DNA of 64,000 nucleotides, from positions 154,627 to 218,626 of the forward strand of contig NZ_KE340378.1 of assembly GCF_000413935.1 (NCBI RefSeq). Reading direction: 5' to 3'. Under the pieces are notes generated by a model. That model ran no database searches and was not told the DNA's origin. It worked only from the letters and a program-made list of their open reading frames with translations. The stretch comes from Acinetobacter colistiniresistens (GTDB lineage Bacteria > Pseudomonadota > Gammaproteobacteria > Pseudomonadales > Moraxellaceae). A program made the translations under genes and the position numbers. Below are positions 17,428 to 27,001 of this stretch, piece after piece. How positions within the stretch are numbered: position 1 is the first letter of the stretch; every line of letters starts with the position of its first letter.

Positions 17428-20400
17428 GGATAATTTGGGGCTTCCGCCTGCGGAAGGCCTATTTGATCGGATTATTCAGTTTTCAATCCGCAATGCGATC
17501 TGGGTCATGCTGTTTGTGGTGGCATGGATCGGGGTTGGGATTTATAGCTACCAGAAGCTTTCGATTGATGCCGTCCCTGATATTACCAATGTACAGGTGC
17601 AAATTAACAGTCAGGCTGGTGGATTTACTGCGCCTGAAGTTGAGCAACGTATTACCTATCCGATTGAAAATGCCATGTCTGGTATTCCAAATCTGGAACA
17701 GACCCGCTCAATCTCACGCTATGGCTTATCACAAGTCACGGTGATTTTTAAAGATGGGACGGATATTTATTGGGCGCGTCAGCTGATTAATCAGCGTTTG
17801 CAGGAAGCCAAGAGTGCTTTGCCAGATGAGATTGACCCGCAAATGTCACCGATTTCAACCGGTCTGGGGGAGATTTATCAATGGGTGGTCAAGGCGGAAC
17901 CGAATGCGAAAAAGGCAGATGGGACGTCGTATCAAGCCATGGATTTGCGTGAAATTCAGGACTGGATTATTCGCCCTCAATTACAGCGAGTGCCAGGCGT
18001 TGCAGAAATTAATACCATCGGGGGATATAACAAGACCTATGTGGTTTCTCCAGATTTAAAACGTTTGCAACAACTGCAAATTCCGTTATCCGATTTGCAA
18101 ACGGTGTTGACCGAAAATAATGAAAACCGCGGTGCGGGTTTTATTGAAGAAAATGGTCAACAGCTTACCGTGCGTATTCCAGGCATGCTGAAAACCGTAC
18201 AAGATATTGAAAACGTGACGGTCAGTACCAAAAATGGTTTACCGATCCGTGTTGCTGATGTCGCAACCGTTTCGATTGGCCATGATCTGAGAACTGGTGG
18301 TGCGACCTATAACGGTGAAGAAACGGTACTGGGCATTGCCATGATGATGATGGGCGAGAACAGTAAATCGATCGCCCAAGCACTCGACAGCAAAATGCAG
18401 GAAATCAAACGCTCATTGCCAGAAGGCGTGGTGATTGAAACCGTTTACAACCGCAGTAATTTAGTGGATAAAGCCATTAAAACGGTAGCCAAAAACCTGA
18501 TTGAAGGTGCAATCCTGGTGATTGTGATTCTGTTTGTGTTCTTGGGGAACTTCCGTGCTGCATTAATTACCGCCTGTATTATTCCCTTATCGATGTTGTT
18601 TACCCTGACGGGGATGGCGGAACAGAAAATCAGTGCCAACCTGATGAGTCTCGGGGCGCTGGATTTCGGGATTATCGTCGATGGTGCGGTAGTGATTGTC
18701 GAAAACTGTATTCGACGGCTGGCCGAAGCACAACATCATAAGGGGCGGTTGCTGACCCGTTCTGAACGTTTCACCGAAGTTTTCTTGGCAGCGAAACAAG
18801 CGCGACGTCCACTGATTTTTGGACAAATCATCATTATGGTGGTGTATTTACCGATCTTTGCATTGGCAGGTGTGGAAGCAAAAATGTTCCATCCTATGGC
18901 AATGACGGTGGTGTTGGCCTTGATCGGTGCCATTATTTTATCAGTGACCTTTGTCCCTGCGGCAGTGGCTTTATTTGTTACCGGTGAAGTGAAAGAGAAA
19001 GAAAGTCGCTGGATGGCGGCATTAAAGCGCAATTATGAGGCCTTATTGGATAAAGCCTATGCTTTCCGTTATGTCGTGATAGCAGGAGCAGTCACGATTT
19101 TAGTGTTAACTGCTGCAATCGGCTCGCGTGTCGGCAGCGAGTTTGCACCTCAACTAAGTGAAGGTGACTTTGCCTTGCAGTTGATGCGTGCGCCGAGTAC
19201 CGGGATTGAAGAGTCACTTAAAATTCAGGAAAGTGTTGAGAAGCAATTACTTGCAGAATTTCCTGAAATCAAAGCGATTTTTGCACGTACAGGGACCGCA
19301 GAGGTGGCAACGGATGTGATGCCACCAAACATTTCCGATGCTGTGGTGCTGTTAAAGCCGCGTGATCAGTGGCCAGACAAGTCGGAAACCATCGATGACC
19401 TTCGGACTCGAATGTTGGCTTATGTGGAGAAAATCCCGGGTAATAACAGTGAGTTTTCACAACCGATTGAACTACGTTTTAATGAATTAATTTCAGGTGT
19501 ACGCAGTGATATTGGGGTGAAGGTGTTTGGTGATGATATGCAGGTCTTGAATCAAGAGGCTGAAAAAGTTGCTCAAACCCTGAGGACGATTACTGGTTCG
19601 AGCGAAGTTAAAGTCGAGCAGACGGACGGTTTACCGTTGCTGAATGTCGATATTGACCATGCACTGGCGGCGCAATATGGCTTGTCGATGAAATCGATCC
19701 AAGATTTAGTTGCCGCAAGTATTGGTGGACAAAGTGTCGGACAGATTTTACAGGGTGACCGCCGTTTCGATTTTGTCGTGCGTTTAGATGATGTGATGCG
19801 TACGCCACAGCAATTGGCGATGTTACCGATCCAGCTGCCGAATGGCGGATTAATCAAATTGCAAGACGTTGCAAAAGTGGAAAACATTTTAGGCTTGGCT
19901 CAGGTCAGTCGTGAGAATGGCAAGCGCCGTGTTGTAGTGACCACCAACGTTCGAGATCGTGACTTAGGCTCGTTTGTGGGTGAGATGCAACAGAAGTTAT
20001 CACAGCAAAAATTACCAAGCGGTTATTGGCTCGGTTATGGCGGGCAGTTTGAAAATCTTGCTTCGGCTAAAGCCAGAATGCAGATTGTAGTGCCATTGGC
20101 CTTGTTGATGATCTTTATTCTGTTGATGGCTGTGTTTAACAACTTTAAAGAGAGTCTGCTGGTGTTTAGTGGTGTGCCATTTGCCTTGTCGGGTGGGTTG
20201 GTGGCGCTATGGCTACGCGATATTCCATTGTCAATGTCGGCAGGTGTGGGCTTTATTGCCCTTTCGGGTGTCGCAGTATTGAATGGTTTGGTGATGCTGA
20301 GCTTTATCAAAGAGCTGCGAGAACAATATGATGTTCATTATGCCACTTGGCATGGTGCGGTATTGCGTCTACGCCCCGTCCTGATGACCGCTTTTGTTGC

Positions 20401-20584
20401 ATCGCTTGGCTTTATTCCGATGGCCATTGCCACGGGTACGGGTGCGGAAGTACAGCGTCCACTGGCAACCGTGGTGATTGGTGGGATTATTTCATCCACC
20501 TTACTGACCTTGTTGATCCTGCCTGTGGTATATCGTTGGATGAATGAAGCGAAACAGAGCAAACGTCAGGAAAGTGCAATTTAA
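17417..20584 (+). CDS. czcA: CzcA heavy-metal RND efflux pump
   Basis: 1055 residues, the usual size for HME-RND proteins, with 12 membrane spans and two large periplasmic loops. The HME family signature ALDFGIIVDGAVVIVEN is in the fourth membrane segment, with the acidic residues of proton transfer; this form is typical of the Co/Zn/Cd (CzcA, HME1) group rather than the Cu/Ag group, which lacks it. The pump drives divalent cations out through CzcB and CzcC using the proton gradient. It overlaps czcB by 11 bp. Two strong hairpins follow before czcD. Confidence 0.95.
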   Translation: MDTKDNLGLPPAEGLFDRIIQFSIRNAIWVMLFVVAWIGVGIYSYQKLSIDAVPDITNVQVQINSQAGGFTAPEVEQRITYPIENAMSGIPNLEQTRSISRYGLSQVTVIFKDGTDIYWARQLINQRLQEAKSALPDEIDPQMSPISTGLGEIYQWVVKAEPNAKKADGTSYQAMDLREIQDWIIRPQLQRVPGVAEINTIGGYNKTYVVSPDLKRLQQLQIPLSDLQTVLTENNENRGAGFIEENGQQLTVRIPGMLKTVQDIENVTVSTKNGLPIRVADVATVSIGHDLRTGGATYNGEETVLGIAMMMMGENSKSIAQALDSKMQEIKRSLPEGVVIETVYNRSNLVDKAIKTVAKNLIEGAILVIVILFVFLGNFRAALITACIIPLSMLFTLTGMAEQKISANLMSLGALDFGIIVDGAVVIVENCIRRLAEAQHHKGRLLTRSERFTEVFLAAKQARRPLIFGQIIIMVVYLPIFALAGVEAKMFHPMAMTVVLALIGAIILSVTFVPAAVALFVTGEVKEKESRWMAALKRNYEALLDKAYAFRYVVIAGAVTILVLTAAIGSRVGSEFAPQLSEGDFALQLMRAPSTGIEESLKIQESVEKQLLAEFPEIKAIFARTGTAEVATDVMPPNISDAVVLLKPRDQWPDKSETIDDLRTRMLAYVEKIPGNNSEFSQPIELRFNELISGVRSDIGVKVFGDDMQVLNQEAEKVAQTLRTITGSSEVKVEQTDGLPLLNVDIDHALAAQYGLSMKSIQDLVAASIGGQSVGQILQGDRRFDFVVRLDDVMRTPQQLAMLPIQLPNGGLIKLQDVAKVENILGLAQVSRENGKRRVVVTTNVRDRDLGSFVGEMQQKLSQQKLPSGYWLGYGGQFENLASAKARMQIVVPLALLMIFILLMAVFNNFKESLLVFSGVPFALSGGLVALWLRDIPLSMSAGVGFIALSGVAVLNGLVMLSFIKELREQYDVHYATWHGAVLRLRPVLMTAFVASLGFIPMAIATGTGAEVQRPLATVVIGGIISSTLLTLLILPVVYRWMNEAKQSKRQESAI

Positions 20585-20598
20585 TCCGTTTATGCTAT

Positions 20599-20662
20599 CT
20601 TCTTAATGAAGCACTTTATTAAGAAGAATCTGAACCAGCCAAAGCGATTTTCGCTTTGGCTG
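20599..20662 (+). repeat. Two hairpins between czcA and czcD
   Basis: Hairpin 1 pairs CTTCTTAAT (20599-20607) with ATTAAGAAG (20618-20626). Hairpin 2 pairs a perfect 12-bp stem (20636-20647 with 20651-20662, CAGCCAAAGCGA) around a 3-nt loop. Neither is followed by a T-run, so they are more likely mRNA stabilisers, processing sites or attenuators than full terminators. Confidence 0.7.
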
Positions 20663-20713
20663 ACGGTAAGACTGCAACAGGTCTTGCTTTGATAATGATA
20701 AGAGGAGTCCTAC

Positions 20714-21658
20714 ATGAGTGGACATCAAGGGCATGACCATAGTCATGCAGCAGTCACAGAAGGTAATATCAAAAAACTCACCATTGCGCTGATACTGACC
20801 TCAACCTTCTTGGTGGTTGAAGTGGTCGCGGGTTTAATAACGCAAAGTTTAGCATTACTGTCCGATGCAGCGCATATGTTTACCGATGCTGCTGCGTTGG
20901 CGATTGCTTTGGTGGCGATTAAAATTGCCAAACGTCCAGCAGATAACAAGCGCACGTTTGGCTATCAGCGTTTTGAGATTCTGGCGGCATTGTTTAATGC
21001 ATCGATGTTGTTCTTTGTGGCCATGTATATCCTGTACGAAGCGTATCAGCGCTTTACGCAACCGCCTGAAATTCAAAGTGTTGGCATGCTGATCGTGGCA
21101 AGCTTGGGCCTGATTATTAATCTCATTTCCATGAAGCTGTTAATGTCCAGTGCTGCAGAAAGCCTGAATATGAAAGGTGCATATCTGGAAGTGTTGAGTG
21201 ATGCACTGGGTTCAGTCGCTGTCATCGTGGGTGCGGTGATTATCTATTACACCAACTGGTACTGGGTTGATACCATTCTTGCGGTTGCGATTGGTTTCTG
21301 GGTCTTACCGAGAACATGGATTCTGCTCAAGCAAAGTATCAATATCTTGCTGGAAGGTGTTCCCGAAGAAGTGGATATTGAAAAACTCAGAAATGATTTA
21401 CTCGGATTGGATGGCGTTGAGAGTATCCACCAGTTAAAGGTCTGGGCAATTACCTCAAAGAATATTCATCTTACGGTTCATCTGTTCGCACCAAATGCTG
21501 ATCGTAATCAGTTGCATCGTGCTGCTACGGAAATGTTATCGCATGAGCATGGTATTGCTGAGGTGACTTTGCAGATTGAAGATGATGCAGAAATCAACTG
21601 TCAGCATACGCATCAACATGCTGACAATGAAGAACAGGCTCATTCACATCAGCATTAA
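20714..21658 (+). CDS. czcD: CzcD cation diffusion facilitator
   Basis: 314 residues, six membrane spans and a cytoplasmic C-terminal domain. It exports Zn2+ (and Co2+ or Cd2+) from cytoplasm to periplasm in exchange for protons, feeding the CzcCBA pump. The metal site is H54/D58 in span 2 (SDAAHMFTD) and E159/D163 in span 5 (AYLEVLSD), the CzcD pattern. Both ends are His-rich (HQGHDHSHA; CQHTHQHADNEEQAHSHQH), probable metal-loading tails. It is 130 bp after czcA behind two hairpins, with its own GAGGAG-type ribosome site, so expression may be partly independent. Confidence 0.93.
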   Translation: MSGHQGHDHSHAAVTEGNIKKLTIALILTSTFLVVEVVAGLITQSLALLSDAAHMFTDAAALAIALVAIKIAKRPADNKRTFGYQRFEILAALFNASMLFFVAMYILYEAYQRFTQPPEIQSVGMLIVASLGLIINLISMKLLMSSAAESLNMKGAYLEVLSDALGSVAVIVGAVIIYYTNWYWVDTILAVAIGFWVLPRTWILLKQSINILLEGVPEEVDIEKLRNDLLGLDGVESIHQLKVWAITSKNIHLTVHLFAPNADRNQLHRAATEMLSHEHGIAEVTLQIEDDAEINCQHTHQHADNEEQAHSHQH

Positions 21659-21670
21659 GCTGATGTGAAT
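21642..21670 (+). terminator. Hairpin over the czcD stop codon
   Basis: Perfect 12-bp stem ATTCACATCAGC / GCTGATGTGAAT with a 5-nt loop containing the TAA. The downstream T-run is poor, so termination efficiency is doubtful. Confidence 0.55.
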
Positions 21671-21685
21671 CTCCATCTCGATATT

Positions 21686-22024
21686 TTAGTTCTGCCACTC
21701 ATGATTGCAGTCACGGCATTTCCAATATTTCTGTGCCTGCATAAACGCTTGCATAGAAATTTTAAAATCAGGTAGATCACGCCAGAATAGAACACCTGCA
21801 ATGACACAGATTACAAAGACGACAACCGTCGTGATTTGCAGGCCTTGTCCCGCACCATTGCCAAAAATCCACATGCCAACGCTGATCAGCACCAAGAGCA
21901 ACAAAATAAAAATTGCAGGAACTAAAAGCACCAAACTTTTAGGTACATTCGGGCGGGGGCTGTTCATTCCCTGACTGGCGGGCATGATTTTTGCGCTTTG
22001 ACATTTAGGGCAACGATATTGCAT
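21686..22024 (-). CDS. Membrane protein with split zinc ribbon
   Basis: 112 residues. CPKC at 5-8 and CRDC at 103-106 form a two-part zinc ribbon at the two ends, separated by two hydrophobic helices (about 28-50 and 62-80). Both ends would therefore lie on the same side of the membrane and could join into one metal site. The layout resembles small uncharacterised zinc-ribbon membrane proteins; no function is known to me. It is convergent with czcD. It may be unrelated to metal efflux, since structural zinc ribbons are common. Confidence 0.75.
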   Translation of the reverse strand: MQYRCPKCQSAKIMPASQGMNSPRPNVPKSLVLLVPAIFILLLLVLISVGMWIFGNGAGQGLQITTVVVFVICVIAGVLFWRDLPDFKISMQAFMQAQKYWKCRDCNHEWQN

Positions 22025-22150
22025 AGAGAATTCCTATTCGGTTTTGTTCATTTTAACGAAAATTATGTGAAAGCAAAAATCTTGAGCCTTTCAAATACAT
22101 AAATTTACTTATTTTTATCGTTTATCGCGCCACAGCGCCGAGCATCATAT

Positions 22151-22187
22151 TGGCTTTAGAAGTACTGCGACAGCTCGTCTAAAGCCA
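22151..22187 (+). repeat. 10-bp inverted repeat upstream of 22255 gene
   Basis: TGGCTTTAGA at 22151-22160 and TCTAAAGCCA at 22178-22187, perfect, 17-nt loop. It could be an operator or a leader hairpin. Confidence 0.5.
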
Positions 22188-22254
22188 TTCGCAAAAGCTG
22201 GGGCAGTCTGCTAAGTTGCAACTTGAGCAGGCTGAAGAATGCGAAAGGAAGCGC

Positions 22255-23865
22255 ATGTTACCCACCAAGATTCTCAAATTGCGTTTATTACGTATTCAGA
22301 AGGGCAAAGAACATCTGTCAGCTCAAGAGAAGCTCATGTTGGTGACGATGGAAAGCCCTGATCTTAGTGCACATTTTCTGTTACGTTTATTTAAAGTGGT
22401 TTTACCCAAACAATGGCAATTCAGGCATGAGAGTGATGAAGACATTCTCTATGCCAGCCAATTAATTCAGTTGATTGAAGATGAGTTGCTGAGTGCTTAT
22501 GAGTCGCATGCGCGTAAGTATGCATGGTATGAGCAGTGTTTGGTCTATAGACTGAATTTCATTGTGAAACAGCCGAATCAGCAACACATCAATGGCTACC
22601 TGCGTCGGTTGGATCGCTGTCTAGATCAACAACCAAAGATTGATCTCTTGCATTATTTCCAACAACATTATCCGAGTGCGCAATATGCGATCGCACTGGC
22701 CAAAGCTTATGCAGGGGCGACGCAATATAAGCAAGCGATTGAATACTATGAATGGGCAGCACAACAATCGCAGCAACGCAATGAAACCGCCTTTTATGCT
22801 TATATTGATTGTTTACTGAGTCGCAATCAGCCTGAATATCAGCCACAGCTGAGTGATGTTGAATATGCCCTTCATTTGTTGTTGCACCATCTGAAACCAA
22901 TTGATCAGAAAAATCAGAACCAGCGATTACAGCGTGCGGTCAGCTTATTATTACCCGAGTCCATCCTTCGAACACGAGCCGCAAATACCCATCTGTTGGC
23001 GGATTTGGGACGTGGTCTGAATTCACTGGGAAAATCCTTAAATGGTATTTTTGGTGCTAAGCAAGCGCATCTCCCTTTTAGTCAGGAGGTGATTGCAACT
23101 GCACCACAGCTTTTAACCGAGCAGAGTGTGCTCACAAGCTTAGTTCAGCAGAATACGATGCAAGCCGCATGGCAGCGTGTTCTGGCGCAGGATACGATCA
23201 ATACAGGGCAAGCTGATCTACCGCTGATTTGTTTATGGCAAGCCATCCAACAAAATGCAGAAATTTTGCGCTTATTACAAACCCCTGTTCAATATGAAGT
23301 ATTGCTGGGTCAACTTCACCAGACTGATTCGAAACCAAAGCGAGATTTTGATCTGGGCCAGATTCAGCTGATCTTGCAACAAGGCTTGATGGCGTATTTA
23401 GGTGATATTCGTTTGAATAAACAACATCCTGAACGGAATGCACTGTATCTACAGCGTGATCTTGTTATTGAGGACATGATTGCTTTTGCAGTCTGGTTCA
23501 ATCAGGACGTTTTAGCTCCATATCTACAACAACAAAGTCAGCAGCTTCGCCATGTTCAAGACTTGTTGAGGCAATTGGATGCATCAGCCTTAGTCAGTCA
23601 TTTATTTGCATTGCAGTTTGAAATGCATAAACGTGTACAGGATCTTGCTGACTGGATGACGCTAAAATTGGCAAAAGGTAGTGAGTTTGAGCAGATGCAA
23701 GCTGCATGGGTGGCTTTGCGTGAACTACCAAATTTTGGTGTTGGGCAGGAAAAAGTACAGCAGCTTGAATCGATATTGAAACAGTATAAAGTGCTGCGTT
23801 TAGAGCAGATTCAGGCGCTGAGCGCCGAAGATGGGCAAGAGCCTCTTCAAGCGGATGAACCATAG
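22255..23865 (+). CDS. Uncharacterised helical protein
   Basis: 536 residues from the ATG at 22255, preferred over an in-frame TTG at 22216 because AAAGGAAG lies just upstream. Very rich in Gln and Leu and almost entirely helical by eye. A TPR-like stretch lies near residues 135-165 (YPSAQYAIALAKAYAGATQYKQAIEYYEWAAQQ). No signal peptide and no membrane spans, so probably a cytoplasmic scaffold or adaptor. I do not recognise a family. Frame usage and clean start support a real gene. The next gene, also unrecognised, follows after 177 bp. Confidence 0.75.
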   Translation: MLPTKILKLRLLRIQKGKEHLSAQEKLMLVTMESPDLSAHFLLRLFKVVLPKQWQFRHESDEDILYASQLIQLIEDELLSAYESHARKYAWYEQCLVYRLNFIVKQPNQQHINGYLRRLDRCLDQQPKIDLLHYFQQHYPSAQYAIALAKAYAGATQYKQAIEYYEWAAQQSQQRNETAFYAYIDCLLSRNQPEYQPQLSDVEYALHLLLHHLKPIDQKNQNQRLQRAVSLLLPESILRTRAANTHLLADLGRGLNSLGKSLNGIFGAKQAHLPFSQEVIATAPQLLTEQSVLTSLVQQNTMQAAWQRVLAQDTINTGQADLPLICLWQAIQQNAEILRLLQTPVQYEVLLGQLHQTDSKPKRDFDLGQIQLILQQGLMAYLGDIRLNKQHPERNALYLQRDLVIEDMIAFAVWFNQDVLAPYLQQQSQQLRHVQDLLRQLDASALVSHLFALQFEMHKRVQDLADWMTLKLAKGSEFEQMQAAWVALRELPNFGVGQEKVQQLESILKQYKVLRLEQIQALSAEDGQEPLQADEP

Positions 23866-24042
23866 AATTTTATGTCAAAGCGGCGTTGCTCTGAAGTGGT
23901 AAATAATTTGAGGCGATGCAACAAAAATACGCAAATCACAGCGAAGAGCGTGCTAATCTACAGAAAAATATCTAATAAGTTCATAAAGCAGATTGATGCT
24001 CATAAGAAATGAGCCTGTAAGAAAAGGAAGAGGGAGAGCATC

Positions 24043-24978
24043 TTGAATCGACAAGATGATAAAAAAGCGATGTTCGATATTATGCCGGCCGATGCGGAAG
24101 TTTCTGCGGAGAAACCATCCTTATCACGTCGACTGATCAATAAAACATTGCAGCATGCACAGGATGCGGTGGAATTTGCCAGTGATACTTCGCGCAATAT
24201 TGCGGGTGTGGCAGATGCAGCGCTGGATGCCTTGGATCATGTCACGCATCATACCAAGCGTGGTGTCGAAGGGGTGCGCAATACCGTACGTGATATGGTC
24301 TCGGAGACCAGTGAAGCAGCACGTCAGGTCGCTTTGGCCATGGCGAGAGCCTCTTTAGGCAAAAGTAGTCTGACCTTGTATCTTCCCGAGATGTTGCTGA
24401 ATAATCAAATTCGCAAGCGAATGGATCGTAGTGAAATTGATGACATTAAAATTGAATGTGGGAATGACCGTTTCCATATTGAATTGGATGGGCACTATCG
24501 TCGTTTTCTATATCGTCTTTCACTCGAATTTAATGTCTTAGAGTGTCGTATCGGACAAGAAAAGTATTTACGTTTACGCCAGGTTGATGAGCATCTGGAT
24601 TTACAAATCCGTCATGGCGGAACCCTGACCAATTGGGCAGCACGTCGTGTTGGCAATGTCAGTTTTGAATTAATTAATTCTTTACCGATCCCATTTCTGA
24701 TCAATCATCTGATTCGCGATATCCCCGGTATTCAAAAAGAAGGGCATCGCTTATGGTATATCGATCTGGAAGAGGCAGGTTTTATTGATTTCATTAATAA
24801 CCGCTCATGGATGGTCGATAAACTTCTAAACTTGACCGATTTTAGTATTTTACCGGGTCTAAATATTTTGCAAGAAAGCCGGGAGTTGGTACAACAACTG
24901 GTGGATCAATTTGAGATTCGGGGTCTGCGGGTACAGTCTGGGCGTCTGGAAGTGCAGGTCGGGATTGGGAGTGAATAG
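24043..24978 (+). CDS. Uncharacterised protein with amphipathic N-terminus
   Basis: 311 residues from TTG at 24043, which has the purine-rich GGAAGAGGGAGAG just upstream; the first internal ATG (24070) has no ribosome site. Residues about 25-105 are Ala/Val/Asp-rich helices without Pro (HAQDAVEFASDTSRNIAGVADAALDAL..), like an apolipoprotein or LEA-type amphipathic coil. Residues 110-311 form a probable beta-rich domain with two-fold character (IDDIKIECGNDRFHIELDG.. and IRGLRVQSGRLEVQVGIG). No family recognised. It might bind membrane surfaces. Confidence 0.72.
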   Translation: MNRQDDKKAMFDIMPADAEVSAEKPSLSRRLINKTLQHAQDAVEFASDTSRNIAGVADAALDALDHVTHHTKRGVEGVRNTVRDMVSETSEAARQVALAMARASLGKSSLTLYLPEMLLNNQIRKRMDRSEIDDIKIECGNDRFHIELDGHYRRFLYRLSLEFNVLECRIGQEKYLRLRQVDEHLDLQIRHGGTLTNWAARRVGNVSFELINSLPIPFLINHLIRDIPGIQKEGHRLWYIDLEEAGFIDFINNRSWMVDKLLNLTDFSILPGLNILQESRELVQQLVDQFEIRGLRVQSGRLEVQVGIGSE

Positions 24979-24984
24979 GCAATA

Positions 24985-25014
24985 AAAAAGCCACTGTCAA
25001 TGCAGTGGCTTTTT
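24985..25014. terminator. Bidirectional terminator
   Basis: AAAAAGCCACTG / CAGTGGCTTTTT hairpin. It ends both the plus-strand gene at 24043 and the minus-strand tRNA unit. Confidence 0.88.
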
Positions 25015-25021
25015 CAGAATT

Positions 25022-25097
25022 TGGCGTCCCTACGGGGATTCGAACCCCGGTTACCGCCGTGAAAGGGCGATGTCCTAGGCCTCTAGACGATAGGGAC
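25022..25097 (-). tRNA. tRNA-Glu(UUC), copy 1
   Basis: 76 nt including encoded CCA. On the minus strand the acceptor GTCCCTA pairs with TAGGGAC; the anticodon loop CUUUCAC gives UUC; the T-loop is GTTCGAATC. Sequence identical to the copies at 25199 and 27002. Confidence 0.97.
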
Positions 25098-25198
25098 ATA
25101 TCTGAGGAAATTTACCTGAGCGGCATATGTAATACATATTGATCGCTAGGCCTAAATTCTCGGCAAAGATTTAATTCTTTGCTTTTCCTCGAATTTAG

Positions 25199-25274
25199 TG
25201 GCGTCCCTACGGGGATTCGAACCCCGGTTACCGCCGTGAAAGGGCGATGTCCTAGGCCTCTAGACGATAGGGAC
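25199..25274 (-). tRNA. tRNA-Glu(UUC), copy 2
   Basis: Identical 76-nt tRNA-Glu with encoded CCA, 101 bp upstream of copy 1 in the same transcription unit. The spacer is unique. Confidence 0.97.
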
Positions 25275-25444
25275 GTTTCAGAGGTGGGCGTATATTAGGG
25301 TGAATCGGATGGGGTGTCAAACACTTTTCTCAAGAAAATCTAAAAAAAGTGGATAAGTGTTTAAAAATAAAACATGTTGCGGAATAAATAATCAAAAATA
25401 AGCAGTTAAGCAAAAATATTGAGAAATTGATGTGTTTAAGAGGC

Positions 25445-25475
25445 AAAAAAAATGCAGCTTCAGCTGCATTTTTTT
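25445..25475. terminator. Terminator of amino-acid permease
   Basis: ATGCAGC / GCTGCAT hairpin with TTCA loop and A/T-runs on both sides, just downstream of the permease stop at 25485. It separates the permease from tRNA-Glu copies 1 and 2, which then need their own promoter. Confidence 0.88.
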
Positions 25476-25484
25476 AAGGGTTGT

Positions 25485-26891
25485 TTATTTACGATCACGA
25501 TAAAAAACATAATGGCTTAAATAGCAGGCTGCGATAAACAGTAAGCAGCCAATAAAACCTGCCTGCATTTCAGGGTCTGCAGCCATACTCAAACCGGTAA
25601 TGAAACAGAAGACAAAGCCTAAAATTGGCACAATCGGGTAAAGCGGTGCAGCAAATTTTAAATCTTTTGCTGAATGACCGGCCTTATACCACTCACGTCT
25701 AAAGTTAAACTGACTCCAGCAGATGCTCATCCACACAATGACCATTGTGAAGGCTGCAACACCCAATAGATTCTTGAAAATCGTTTCAGGCGCAAAGTGT
25801 TCGGATAACAGACCGGGAATCGCACCAAACATCGTGACGACCAGTGCAATCACAGGCGTACCACGTTTTGATAAACGTGAGAATACACTTGGTAGCTGGC
25901 GTTGATCAGACAAAGACCACATCATACGTGATGCTGCATACAGTCCAGAGTTTGCAGCCGAAAGGAGTGCGGTAATAATCACGAAACGGATAATGTCATC
26001 GGCATAAGGAATACCAATGTAGTTAAATACCGTTACAAAAGGACTGCTACTCACGCCTTCACCGCCTAAGCCTGCAACTTGGAACGGCAGTAGGGCACTG
26101 ATCACAATGATGGTACCGACAAAGAAAATTAATAGGCGCCAGATCGCTGCATTGATGGCTTTAGGCACATTTTCAGCAGGGTCTTTGGTTTCACCTGCAG
26201 CAACCCCAATCAATTCTGTGCCCGAGAAAGCAAAGTTGACAATCAGCATGGTGGTAAAGATGGGGATCAGGCCTTGCGGGAACCAACCGTGCGCAGTCAG
26301 ATTGTGGAACAGGGGTGCTGATTCGTAACCATTAAATGAGATCAAACCAAAAATCGCCAATAAGCCTAAAATGATGAAGGCAATGACGGTGACGACTTTA
26401 ACTAAGGCTAGCCAGAATTCCGACTCAGCAAACATTCGGGTCGAAGTCAGATTTAAGCCTAAGATGGTCACGGCAAAAATGATGGTCCAGATCCACATTG
26501 AGATATCAGGGAACCATTCCTGCATCAGCAGGGCAGCAGCAGTAAATTCGGTCCCTAAGGTCGCGGTCCAAGTGAGCCAGTAGACCCAAGAAACCATATA
26601 ACCTGTGCCTGGACCAATATATTTTTGAGCGTATGCACCAAAAGATCCAGCAACAGGCATATGTACTGCAAGTTCACCTAAACAGAGCATGACCATATAA
26701 GCAATTAAACCACCTAGGATATAGGCAATAATTGCACCCACAGGGCCAGTTTGAGCGATAACTTCACCAGAACCTAAAAATAAACCTGTACCAATTGCAC
26801 CGCCTAAAGAAAGCATAACTAAATGGCGAGTGCTCATTGCACGTTTTAAAGTTTTTGATTCTGAATGCGTATTCGAGTTGGAAGATTGCAT
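25485..26891 (-). CDS. Amino-acid permease, APC/AAT family
   Basis: 468 residues, 12 membrane spans. The first span has SLGGAIGTGLFLGSG, the unwound-helix substrate site of amino acid transporters (AAT) such as LysP, GabP, CycA and AroP. The FAFSGTELIGVAAGE block (span 6) and charged cytoplasmic N-terminus also fit. It is a proton-driven amino-acid importer; the pattern is nearest the LysP/S-methylmethionine subgroup, but the substrate cannot be fixed. It lies between tRNA-Glu copies 2 and 3 and so is flanked by identical 76-bp direct repeats. Confidence 0.88.
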   Translation of the reverse strand: MQSSNSNTHSESKTLKRAMSTRHLVMLSLGGAIGTGLFLGSGEVIAQTGPVGAIIAYILGGLIAYMVMLCLGELAVHMPVAGSFGAYAQKYIGPGTGYMVSWVYWLTWTATLGTEFTAAALLMQEWFPDISMWIWTIIFAVTILGLNLTSTRMFAESEFWLALVKVVTVIAFIILGLLAIFGLISFNGYESAPLFHNLTAHGWFPQGLIPIFTTMLIVNFAFSGTELIGVAAGETKDPAENVPKAINAAIWRLLIFFVGTIIVISALLPFQVAGLGGEGVSSSPFVTVFNYIGIPYADDIIRFVIITALLSAANSGLYAASRMMWSLSDQRQLPSVFSRLSKRGTPVIALVVTMFGAIPGLLSEHFAPETIFKNLLGVAAFTMVIVWMSICWSQFNFRREWYKAGHSAKDLKFAAPLYPIVPILGFVFCFITGLSMAADPEMQAGFIGCLLFIAACYLSHYVFYRDRK

Positions 26892-27001
26892 ACGACAATT
26901 TGTCCAAGCATAGAGAAGCGGCTATTTTATGGAAAATTCGGAAATGTGCAATCTGATTGAGGAAGATTGTGAGAAAAATATAATTATTCGTATAAAGAAT
27001 A

